Shown: positions 47,601 through 58,122 of the stretch, piece by piece | Numbering within the stretch: the first letter of the stretch is position 1 | How the letters are laid out: each line of letters begins with the position of its first letter | Source: Amphirosellinia nigrospora | Taxonomy: Eukaryota; Ascomycota; Sordariomycetes; Xylariales; Xylariaceae | Length of the DNA: 64,000 nt | Direction: 5' to 3' | Assembly (NCBI GenBank): GCA_004123355.1 | Contig: SCHM01000002.1 | Location: 8,095,569-8,159,568 of the forward strand | Program-made: the position numbers and the translations under genes | The notes under the pieces: model-generated | The model's input: only the letters and a program-made list of their open reading frames with translations | Databases searched by the model: none | What the model was told of the DNA's origin: nothing

Positions 47601-48792
47601 TCTTCCGGAAGAGCCACCGCGATTAGTCCGCCCGACATTAAACGCCCGCCGAGAGCGATTCTCTCCAGAGAAAATTCCCGGTGCTAATCCTCATAGAGAA
47701 AGTTCGTGGCGCTCAGCTTCTAAGCCTGTGCCGGGTGCTGTTAAGGCTATGACAGCTTTATTTGACAACGCCGCAAAAAAGTCACCAGATAGACCAGCGA
47801 CGGTTCTAAGCGGGAGGACCCGTAATAGCCTGATAGACGCTAGCAATTCCCCCTATCGTGACGCTGTGGGCGGATCACCGACCAAACTTTACCTGCCTGG
47901 AGGTGCAAGGAAATCTCCAGTTGGATTCGACTCGACCCCGGGCCGAGATAGATACTCTCCGACTCGTAAGGGCTCGAGCACAGTTCGAGCATTACCAAGT
48001 CGTCTGACAAGAGAGAATACGCCGACAAAGCCCCTGCGCGACACCTTACGACCCCTCAACACATCCTCCAGAAAGGAGCTACAGCCACCAAGCAAGCCAG
48101 CTCACGAAATAGACCATCGCAGTCAACCACCCAAGCTAGGCGCCATGATCCCACACCAAGAAGAGCCTCCAGTTGGGCACTTCATGCGTCCCAGCTCAGC
48201 CTCGTCAGCGCAGAGCCGCAACGTGAGTATCGAGCCTCCTCTCGACTCAAGACATACCTCCGGAGCCTCGTTCCTGCACGCCCAGATCCGCAGCCTCCAA
48301 CGCCAGCTCGAGCTGAGAAACGAGGAGATCCTCCATCTGAGGCGACGGCTGGAGACGCAGGAACAATTGGATATCGGCACGCTGTGCGAGCAGCTGCGGG
48401 TCGCAAAGCGGGAGTGCTTGATGTGGCGCAAGAGGGCTGAGGCTGCCGAGAGACGGGTTGCGGTGCTGCAGCAGTTCGGGTCTAAATTTCAGGCGCTGAC
48501 GGATGGCGTCGATGACGAGAGGAGGGGCTTTGGCGGGCTGGGGGGTGGGTCCCCATCATGCTCTGTGTGGAAGGAGAATAGAGAGGTGTTCGAGAACCGG
48601 TTAAGATATGGCTTTATGGAGAAGATGGGGCCTAGAGGGGCCGACGCAGCGATCTTTGACGATGGGGTTGGCGAGGTTGGTGCCAGGAGCGGATTTGAGC
48701 TACGCAGGAGTACGTCGCGGAGAACTGTAGGTTTGTGGGACACTGCGCAGGAGCTGGTAGATTTCCAGCACGGCGGCAGTATGCGCGTGTAA
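44696..48792 (+). CDS. RhoGAP-domain protein with C-terminal coiled coil
   Basis: A Rho GTPase-activating protein acting in polarity or septation signalling. The ATG at 44696 begins a Ser/Pro-rich N-terminus, then an intron (about 44999-45058) and HGIRPIVPGDFSSPA. The RhoGAP domain follows: RDGLKNQDLRALVRLCGKSP, then after an intron GIFRVSGSARVVNALYDYYC (arginine finger in GIFR), TFKRFLAGLPGGILG and SLSLFDALVAIH. It continues with RELICAVFGLLCLV, RVAENAPREDENGRPLPTGD, LMGYNSLGIIFGPLL and NSITEMLIVHWREVVRQ. A long disordered region with Pro/Ser/Arg follows, then a coiled coil (about 48250-48490: LHAQIRSLQRQLELRNEEIL, RRRLETQEQLD). The stop is at 48792. The frame shifts many times between 45480 and 47700, so I annotate one locus. 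Domain order matches a fungal RhoGAP family. Confidence 0.87.
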
Positions 48793-49954
48793 GATGAGGA
48801 AGTTAGGCGTTTTGGAGGTCACCGCTCAAGGGATGCGGGTGTTGTGTGTGGGAGCGCTATTGTAGTGTATATGTTGGAATTCATAGTAAGGTATAGATAG
48901 GTACTTCTCTCGCTTGGGTCTTGGTTTGGTTCTTTTTACTAGAGAAGGGGTAGAATTGGTAGAGGAGAGTAAAAAGAATACGGATAGAATTATATCTGAG
49001 AAGGGTTGAGATTGTGGTCATCGCCTTTTATCTTCGATCTTGAGCAGGTTTGTTCGTGCTTGGGAAGGATAATAAACGAATAAGGGGAGTTATGGCACGA
49101 TGTTATTTTTACTAATATCCAACAAAGCTGAAGATTAACGTTGAATCTAATCAAGCTGTATTGTTATATTTAAAAGTCAACATCAATTTCCGAAGTAGCT
49201 TTGATCTGCCTATGGGCACTAACAAGTCCCGGCATTCAGAGGATGTTATGAAGTCAGGATATGCGCTGGGAGAGTGCGGTAACTGATGTGCTTATCAATT
49301 TAGGAGCAACCCTAGGCGTAGTCGTCTGAGAGGAATGGGCTTGGACGGTAGTTTGTACTCTCAGATACAGATCCAAGCATTATCGGTTCCTTCTGCGTCT
49401 CCTATTTCAGGTTGCGGCCCAGACCGACGAGGATACTCTTGAGTCATGCATTGGCATTGCCTATACTAGGAGTAGCGTAGTACACGCAGGTAGATACAGA
49501 CCTTCGCCTGATCAGTGCGAGATGCCTTCACTGGCTCTGGGTAGTAGCTTGAGTAGCTGTATTTAAGTCCCTTTTGAGAGCCTATGTTGGCTTCGTTGGT
49601 ATATTTACCCCTGCACGTAACCGGCGGCTACTATGCAGCGTGCTGGAAACTTGTAGCAAATAATCAATTGCTGGGCCATGTTGTCCCCTGAAGTAGCAAA
49701 GGTATAATTGCTATACGTCTCTCGGGCCGAGCACAACGGCTTTGGGAGCTAGCTCCGTAGCATGGTCTTATACCCGTCTTAAGTCTCGCGAGGAGCCTGC
49801 TCCTCTTATCCACAAATAGGTAGCGGGCGATGTGCTGGCAAGACTTTTCATCCCGAAAGGGAAGCGAATTCGCTAACGGGCCTGGGGCGCCAGGCTAGGA
49901 TTCGCTGACTAAGCAGTCTCGTTGGGTGTATTTACACCATGTTCGACTCTAGTG
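48793..49954. other. Convergent intergenic region
   Basis: The 3' flanks of the RhoGAP and Zn2Cys6 genes. There is no coding signal or repeat that I can support. Confidence 0.4.
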
Positions 49955-51634
49955 TCAGACCATGGTCGACGCGACAAGGAGCATCAGGCCCAGTTTGTCG
50001 CAGCTCGCGAGCCAATTACTGACGTCACGCGCGCGAAGAGGATCGGAGGGGCATGCGCGACTATCGACTAGGTCGCCTAGCGTTCTTAGCATGGTGGTGT
50101 GAAGTGGCTCTCGGTACCGGGCTTGTATGTTTGCTCGCGCTTCCTCCCAATCTTTTCTTGTCCTAGCCGCCCAAACCGCTTCGGGCGCGGGTAGTGAAAG
50201 GCCACGGTAGCCAACTACGGGAGGACACCGCGTGCCATAATTCAGGTAGACTACTCGACTGGTGATGAACCAAAATAATGCATTCCTATATTCCCGAGTA
50301 AGTCATTAAACGCGGGATTAAAATCTCCGTATCCAGAGGTCATGGAAATTGTGTACCTTCGCCGCGATTCAGCGTATATAAACTCCTCCCATGTCTCGTT
50401 TGGATCGCCGATCTTGTCAATGTCAAAGGGTTCGTAGGCATCGGATACGAAGCACTGGCGAGCGGTATTCGTTATCCGGTCAATATCTGACCCTGTACTT
50501 CGAGCTCAGGTACGAGATTCGCCTGCGGCGTCTCATTGGCGAGCACCGTTAGTAAGGTATAGGTGTTCTGCATCGCGAGGGAAGCGGTAAGCTCCTCCTT
50601 GGTTGAAATTTTCAGCTGACTTAGGAGCCGTATTCTCTCCTCTTCTATGGAGGAGTAGAAGAGCTCTCTATCTCGCGGGCTCGCGTTTCCTATAAAACTT
50701 CAAGTATCAGCAACTAGTTGGTTCTGTTGAATACTTGTCGATGTTCAAGGGGTTCTAGGAATATGTGGTTTCATGTGCTCGCGAGTGCGTTGCCAAATTG
50801 AAACTAATAAAATAAAATAAAAATCGGGAGTGCGCACTGGCGAGCCAAAGTCGCGAGATGTGAACGCCGTTGGCGAAAATCACTGGAAGTTCGGGCTCGT
50901 GCCACTGCCCATGGACAAAGACAGGAAAAGTCTCCCTTTTGCTCATCATAGAAGGCAACGCTCGGATGTATTCTAGCAAGAATAGGGCGCTTGTTTGGTG
51001 CATCGGGTCTGTGCGAAGTTCTGTCGCCAATCGCGGAGGCCTGTGGATATGTAATTCGGCCAGAGTCGTAACCTCTTCGAAACCTGGCAGTTCTGCATAT
51101 CCAGAGCCTGGTGAGCTAGTGCCATCGCTCGGACTGCTTCCAGATGGCTCTGAGGTCGATGCGTCCTGGAACTCATTGCTTGTGTCATTGCCTCTCAAAG
51201 GTAGTACAAGCTTTTCGTACTCGCATACGAAGCCTTTAGATGTACAACGGGAACACTACACCCTCTGACGTCAGTCTGTCTACTGTCTTTTGAGCAAAGT
51301 TTTCACCACAAGACAGATGCTGTCCCCGATAAGAATTGTGATAACCCAGCTCTACACTCACTTGTATTTCGAAGCTACACTTCGCCTTGGCGCGATGGCA
51401 CTGCTTACACGATCGCTTTCGCTTCTTGGGCTTGCCTACCGTCCGGCGACAGTAGGCCACATGCCGTTTGAATGCAGATTCTAATCGATGGTGAATACCC
51501 AAGGCACGTCTGGTAATGGTTGGGGAATGTTCGAGACACCTACCACTGGTTATGGGTTTGTTGCACAGGTTACAGAAGCGAATACTATTACTTCCGTCGA
51601 CATCATTTGCCATAGGGGTATCGGTGATAGTCAT
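49955..51634 (-). CDS. Zn2Cys6 fungal transcription factor
   Basis: A fungal binuclear-cluster activator. The ATG at 51634 is followed by a Cys/His pair region (FCNLCNKPITSGRCLEHS, FKRHVAYCRR) that may be a C2H2-like finger, then a basic KPKKRKR and the cluster CKQCHRAKAKC, which an intron joins to CSRCTSKGFVC (C-x2-C-x6-C-x5-C-x2-C-x6-C). An acidic/Ser-rich linker, LFLLEYIRALPSMMSKRETF and FVHGQWHEPELP follow. The regulatory domain then runs through ELFYSSIEEERIRLLSQLKI, LAMQNTYTLLTVLANETPQ, RQCFVSDAYEPFDIDKIGDP, NETWEEFIYAESRRR, LSLPAPEAVWAARTRKDWEE and the end LGLMLLVASTMV (stop at 49955). The C-terminal two-thirds lacks an ATG-led frame and is easily missed. Some junctions are introns, others likely frame slips. 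Confidence 0.88.
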
Positions 51635-54204
51635 GTTTTTTATCCCTCACTTCGGGTTCATTCGACAAAAAATTCGTTGCCTCCAGCCTGTATAGTTGAA
51701 CGGCTGGTCGTTTAATTAAGTAGCTCTGAAAGAAGTTATTGGGATCGGTTGTGTTTCAAATTGTTTGCTTCAAATTAGATTGATATCATTGGTCAGCAAA
51801 TGAAAGTGCCGTAATGTTGACTGGAGACTCGCGCCGTCGCGATCGGAAGTGACGCGGATTTTATGGAGAGCCGATTTGGTCCGTGCCGTTGCCGAATATG
51901 TATTCGGCCCAAATCTTGGACAGCCGGGGAGGAAGCCGACCCTGCCTTCTTGAACTTGGCGCGCTAAGCACCAGGGCGCCAGCATCAGTCGGAATAGATA
52001 CCCAAGTAGGGGCCATGCCAACAGGCGTTAGATACTTATATAGCAGAAAGCGCCGCCCCTGCTTACTAGCTTCGTTATAGCCTCATTGAACTACTATGTA
52101 AGCACACTAGCGTGTTGCGCTGTGGTATAGTACTTAGAATATAAGAGTTTGACAGATGACAAAGAGTCGTGAAGACCTGCAAAGTAGTCTGTTTGCTCTG
52201 ATACCCCAGCAGAGCAATGATTTAGGTACACGCGTTTAGTGTCGTAAGCGCGCGTACCGGCAGCTTATCCTTTAGCAGATTTGTGGTTTGACTTACTGCT
52301 ATATTTGGGTCCAATAGTTTCAAAGGGTTTGAACTGAACAATACCTACCCAACTGGCTTTCTAACACATGATAAGACTCATAAACGTTCTGGTGTAGTAA
52401 TGGGCCCCTGAACTTCAGGTTTTGCGTCTGTCAATGCGATAGTCTAACATCGAGGGCTAATCGGGGAGCGGACGGGTCAGTCGCGGATGATCTGCCTGCC
52501 ATTCTCGAAATAGTTTACCCCTGTCATCTTGTCAGACATGCGCAAATTTTAAGGTCTTACTTACTTAATAAGGATATATGTGCATATTGTCTGTCTGGGG
52601 CGTAAAGAGCTTACGTTGTTACATCTCCTTTGGTTACGATTACTAATAACATATAGCTGTATCATGGTCCAGACTTTTGTTTGGGGGTTTGCGTTTTGTA
52701 ACTCACGGAGTCACCATCACATCACCTTCGACTCAAATGAGCAAGATCTACCTCGCATTTTGGGGTTTCGTAGCCGGTTATATATAGACAATGCCTATCC
52801 TCGCACAAACGAACACAGCAAAAATATCTTTGCGCCGCGATACTTGCCTCGCAAAACGTCTAGTAGAATATTCGGAAGAGTGAGAGGAAACCACGAAAGT
52901 CCGAAGTTGATCAGCTATAATAATCTCTTTTGAGGCTTCCGTTAATCGATGTGAGCTAGTATAGAGTTCTAGTAGAGGGACATTATCAAACAGACAAGAA
53001 TGTTTGACTTATTATCTAATTCGAAGGGCAAGGCCTTCGACTACCGTCTTCTGAAGGATGCGTACGTACACTATGTGTGCCAATCATTGAACGGTGATAG
53101 CAAGCATGCTACCCACCTTGCCTACTACCTAGACCTCGGCCGATCGATCGTAGTAAAACTAGAAATACCAGGGGGATCCCAAAACCGTGGGGGCAAAGAA
53201 TCTCGAGTTGTAACCCTAGCTAGACGGTTGTGGCATTGAACAGGAAGTTAGTACTTGTACAGTGCTTTGAAAATTCATGCAACTATAATTCTTAGGTAGG
53301 TAGTCACTTACCTTACTAAAACTTGGACGCTACATTATTGTTAAGGTTAGGAAGGTAGTGTGCAAGTGAAACTCATGTGGGGACCAATTTCGGAGGTGAC
53401 CGAGCACATACTGAGGTCCTCCATACCTGATAACATTTATACGAATATGAAGCATGAGTGTAGTTACCAACTTGATTCACAGCCTGCCTTTCTACAAGTT
53501 CGTTGATTTGTGCTTCCTGTGTATTAGAATTAGTCTGAGACAAGTTGAGGGTCTTTGTAGTCGTCACACGCGCTGGAACTGACTTTTATATACAGTATCA
53601 GAGCATGGCGAGTTCTCAGCGTGAAGCCGAATTAAGTAAACTATTCCCTATTTTTTTTTAAAAATTTCGTCGTTACTTTTTTCCTTTTCTTTTCCTCCCT
53701 TTGCTTTGGCGCTCATATGAAAATGGAGGGACCCATAAGGTCTTAGTGGCTAGCTTGTGGCTGCTGTGGCCCTGCTGTGGCCCTATTGTGGCCCTGCTGT
53801 ACGGCAACCTTCACCACTGCGCCTACCCAGATTACCTCCCAGACGGGAGCATGGATTGGCGCCCTAGTCTCCCTAGAGCTTACCAACAATACCTGGAAGA
53901 GCCGGGATGTTGCCGCCGGCGCATGCTCAAAGATGTCTTTTTCAACTGGACTGCTTCAACAACCTAAGGTATCTCTATATACATACTTTCGCATAAACTA
54001 TTTACTCGTCCCTTAGGTACCTAACTAAATCTACGCAGACAGGCAATCGCATCGAGGCAGGCAATGATTTGAACAGCTGAAGATGAATTATAGCACGACG
54101 GCCCCTTCGCCACATCGACATTCCCTTTTTATCAGCACTTTCACGTGAAGTTGGCTCAGGGGTTGGTCGACATCGATCAACCTCGCCCATACTTCCGCGC
54201 CACC
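51635..54204. other. Region with only unassigned short open frames
   Basis: Open frames at 52580-52933 (117 codons), 53000-53239 (79) and 53701-53967 (88) on the plus strand have no domain that I recognise and could be pieces of an unknown gene, decayed sequence or chance. A short tandem GTGGCCCTGCT/GTGGCCCTATT repeat lies at about 53765-53800. The promoter of the Dcr2 gene is at the right end. Confidence 0.35.
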
Positions 54205-56055
54205 ATGACGCGACGCATAGTACGTCTCGTCGCCCCGTGTATTATGTGTATTATATCATCGTTGACTCCTGACACTTCCGACAGGTGCGCACCATCACCC
54301 AGCTCGCCGCCGCCGCCTTCTTCGCCTTCATCGTCATCTTCCTCCTCGATCGTAATTTCGACTCCTGCCCAATGCCGTCCACGAATACATGCCCCAGCAC
54401 CACCACGGCCTCGTCGTCACTGATATCACCATCAAGAGATGCAGTAAAGTCAACATATTCTCCTCGTGCAAGCTCGACCCCGACGTCTGGCATCGCATTG
54501 ACAAGAACCTATACCTCGGTAATGCATGGATGTCTAGCGCATACATCCATGTCCAGCGCAAGAAGGAGGAAACCTTGCCGCTGATGACAAAGTCGTCATT
54601 GATGTCAAGGTCGGGTCCATAAACCCCTCGAATGGTGCTAAGCAACAACCCGAGGCGAAGTGGGAATCAAGACCAGCAGGGCTGTGGATCTTACGATCCG
54701 CCAAACCCCATGCGAGCGACTCGAAAGAAGCCGTCACCGCTGTCGATGTACTCTTCGGCGATGATGCGTATGAGGTGCGTCCTGGTTGGGAAATTCGAGG
54801 GTTGCGCTTTCGCTCGATAGGAATCGAGATATACCATCTGCCCACCTCACCATCCGACGTGGCGGCCACGAAGAGCTACCGAGGCGTCCGACACCACGTA
54901 TTAGAGACAATGGCAAGTTCAAGATCATGCAGCTGGCTGATCTACACTTGAGTACCGGCGTAGGGCACTGCCGAGAAGCTGTCCCGGATGAGTATGATGG
55001 CGGTCCGTGTGAAGCCGACCCAAGGACACTCGACTTCGTCGCCCGGCTTCTTGAGGAGGAGAAGCCTGATTTCGTCGTTTTGAGTGGCGATCAGGTAAAC
55101 GGAGGCACTGCTCCTGATGCTCAAACAGTATGGTCCCCAAAACTCTCCCAGTAATCAGTATCAACCTTTGATGCTAACTTTGATAGGCAATTTTCAAATA
55201 TGCGCATCTCCTCATCAAACACAAAGTTCCTTATGTGTCGATATTCGGCAACCACGATGATGAGGGTTCCGCATCACGATCTACGCAAATGGCCATCATC
55301 GAACAATTGCCATACTCCCTATCACGTGCTGGGCCGGGCGATATTGACGGGGTCGGTAACTACTACGTGGAAATCCTAGCTCAAGGCAGCTCAAAACATT
55401 CCGCTCTTACCTTGTATATGCTCGATACCCATTCTTATTCACCCGATGAACGGCACTTCCCTGGCTACGACTGGATCAAACCAAACCAAATCGAGTGGTT
55501 CAAGCAGACCGCCTCAAATTTGAAGAATCAGCACAAGGAGTATACTCGCATTCATATGGACCTCGCTTTCATTCACATTCCTCTTACGGAGTACGCAATT
55601 CCGGAAAATCGCTATGTTGGAACTTGGCGAGAGGGAGTCACTGCACCGGAATTTAATACGCACTTCCGTGACGCCTTGGTGGAAGAGGGTGTAGTTATGG
55701 TTAGCTGTGGACAGTAAGTCGACGTCGAAATCCTAGTAGAGTCGTGCACTAATCCCATTGTAGTGACCATGCCAATGAGTATTGTATGCTATCAACGGAC
55801 GAAGAGCAGGGCAAACCAGAGCTATGGATGTGCTACGGCGGCGGTGCCGGTTTTGGCGGTTATGCAAACTACGAGGGTTTCACCCGAATAGTCCGTTTCT
55901 TTGACATCGATATGAACACCGCGCGGATCACAACGTATAAGCGACTCGAATACGGCGAGACGGACAAACGTATCGATCAACAAATCATCGTGGATGGCGG
56001 CAATGTGATGCCCGCGCCAGAGCCACCAGCAGAGGACGAAGTGAAGGCAACCTAA
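54205..56055 (+). CDS. Calcineurin-like phosphoesterase, Dcr2 type
   Basis: A metallophosphatase related to yeast Dcr2, which promotes cell-cycle entry and dephosphorylates Ire1. The ATG at 54205 gives MTRRI, an intron (about 54220-54285), then VRTITQLAAAAFFAFIVIFL, one membrane helix. A lumenal/linker region follows (LVVTDITIKRC, KLDPDVWHRIDKNLYLGNAW). The catalytic domain has FKIMQLADLHLS (metal motif D-x-H), PDFVVLSGDQVNGG (GD), VSIFGNHDDEG (GNHD), TLYMLDTHSYSPDER, FIHIPLTEY and a last exon starting HDHANEY, the GH-type motif after CGQ. It ends EVKAT at 56055. Introns lie near 55133-55187 and 55713-55762. Frame slips occur between 54370 and 54920. Confidence 0.9.
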
Positions 56056-57342
56056 TCGACCCTTCAGGTTACCGAGGTCTATTAAACCAGATCGGGTGCC
56101 AATATTAGCTGGATAGTTGGGGTGAGTTATCAGCCCAAAACAACCAACCATAGCTACCTCAAGCACACAGTGTTAAGCTAATTGCAGCTCGACATGAACT
56201 TGTATATTGGTGAATATCCATCATTCGCTTGGATTATCAACGCAAACCTCCGCTACTTATGACAGCAACACATAAAAGGTGGCAAAATTTTTGGGGGACA
56301 ATAGGGGCATTTTGTGCGGTCGTTTTTGGGGGCAATGGCTGGCCTGGAGCTCGATAGACATGCGATGGCGCCGCATTCATTTACCTTGGCGCGGGCGTTG
56401 TTGTCCCGAACGACAACTCTGGCTACCACTATCACTGGCGCTAGGACGTGTCAACTTAATATTTTTTGTGTGTGATATCATGGGACAGGAGAGGACGGAG
56501 GATGATACCGTAGGGAGGCAAGATAGAGATCTCCGACACCAGTGGGCCGCATTGTAGCGCGAGCTGGAAAGATGGATGAATTGATTGACTGGTGACGACC
56601 ATATATACCATACCATACCTTAGGCACTCACTCTATGGGGGGTTGATCAGGTTATAATGACTTACTTGGTTGCTCGACTCAGATCCAATTCTCTGAGATG
56701 ATGTGTAACTGTTCTAAGGAGTTAGCAAACATTTTTATGAAAAGTATAGGTAAGTTTAGGCAAACGTCGAAGAGACGACTCAGCCTTGCCTAGTTTCGTT
56801 ACCGAAGGCGTCTTTGGCTGCTTGAGGGGTCCAGAGGTTCATGCATATGCATGTCAGCGGGTCAGACCCTTAAATTCAAGCAATTTTGCATGGTGTCAAA
56901 ATACAAGTAGTGTATTGTAAGCCAATAGGTATCACACAAGACCTTGAACCAAAGACTTAACACGTCACAATATAGAGGCAAAACAACTTGGTATAATTGA
57001 TTTATTTCAATAGAAGGTAGTCCTCTAAGTTAGACTTGTCTATATAAATGCACCTCACGCTGTATGGCGATGTAGGTACATTTGTGTTTTGGGCAGCCTC
57101 CCCCCTTTTTCCCTCGAGAATTTAATATTTGAGGCCCGGGTGACATTTTGGCTCGTTCTTGAGGTAGGGGTAAGGCACGGTGGTGTATAAGTTATATATA
57201 TCATAACTCCGCGCTATGCAACAAAGCTTGCTCTCTCGTGCGTATTCAAAGGGGCTTCGCAACACCCTCTCTCGCCCCTCTGTATCTATGACCCCTGATG
57301 CGTCATCAGGTTTCGTTGAACAGGTTTTTTTGTTACTATACT
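56056..57342. other. Convergent intergenic region
   Basis: No gene is supported. AT-rich in 56640-57060, with nothing repeated that I can see. Confidence 0.4.
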
Positions 57343-58122
57343 TTACGCACCGGCGACCTTGAAGGTCTCCTCGAGAGGAAGGTGGTCCTTGGGGCCAGCC
57401 TCACCGGCACGGCCGCCGAAGACGAGCTGAGCGGTCAGCTGCCAGTTGGCGGGGATCTTCCACTCAGCGGCGACGCGCTCGTCAATGAGGGGGTTGTAGT
57501 GCTGGAGGTTGGCGCCGAGGCCCTCAGCCTCGAGGGTGGTCCAGGTAGCGAACTGCAGCATGGCAGTGCTGTGCTCGGCCCAGGTCGGGAAGCGGTCCTT
57601 GTAAAGGGCAAACTTCTCCTGCATGCCCGAGACGACGGTGGTGTCGATGAAGAAGAGCACGGTACCGGCGCCGGCCTTGAAGCCCGCGTTACGCCCGGCC
57701 GTGGCCTCCCAGTTCTCGGCGGGGACAAAGGGCTTCAGGACTTCCGAGGTGATATCCCACAGCTTGTCGTGCTCGGCGCCGTACAGCACCAACACGCGGT
57801 TGGACTGTGAGTTGAAGGACGATGGGATCTGGATCAGGTTCTCCTGCACGATCGACGAGATCTTGTCCTTGGGCACGGGCAACTCCTTGTTCAGCTTGTA
57901 GAAGGAGCGGCGGGCCTTGAAGGCGTCAATGAGGGTGGTGGAGCTGGCAGCCATATTGGTGGTTGAGAAGTATTTAGTGGCGGTGGGAGCGCAAGTTTTG
58001 AGAGGGCTGGATGCGGAGGGGAATAATACTCGAGCTGCTCGGCAGGTTGAGGAAGATGCGGCGGTGGTGGTAGAGAGTCGTGAGGCGAGGAGGAGGGTCG
58101 AGGTCAAGGCTTGGGGACGCAT
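57343..58122 (-). CDS. Nitroreductase family protein (Hbn1/Frm2-like)
   Basis: A fungal nitroreductase-fold protein that probably uses FMN and NAD(P)H and takes part in oxidative-stress or lipid signalling. The single uninterrupted exon runs from the ATG at 58122 to 57343. The first 60 residues (MRPQALTSTLLLASRLSTTT through KYFSTTN) are Arg/Ser/Thr-rich without acidic residues, as in mitochondrial presequences. An internal ATG (MAASSTTLIDAF) coincides with the usual start of cytosolic members of about 200 residues. The body shows DAFKARRSFYKLNKELPV, IQIPSSFNSQSNRVLVLYG, LWDITSEVLKPFVP, FKAGAGTVLFFIDTTVV, WAEHSTAMLQFATWTTLEAE, GLGANLQHYNP and LVFGGRAGEAGPKDH. No frame slips. Confidence 0.9.
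   Translation of the reverse strand: MRPQALTSTLLLASRLSTTTAASSSTCRAARVLFPSASSPLKTCAPTATKYFSTTNMAASSTTLIDAFKARRSFYKLNKELPVPKDKISSIVQENLIQIPSSFNSQSNRVLVLYGAEHDKLWDITSEVLKPFVPAENWEATAGRNAGFKAGAGTVLFFIDTTVVSGMQEKFALYKDRFPTWAEHSTAMLQFATWTTLEAEGLGANLQHYNPLIDERVAAEWKIPANWQLTAQLVFGGRAGEAGPKDHLPLEETFKVAGA

Noticed and set aside
57298-57810. Plus-strand 170-codon frame opposite the nitroreductase
   Set aside because: Shadow of the nitroreductase coding strand, with Gly/Val/Glu-rich low-complexity translation and no domain.
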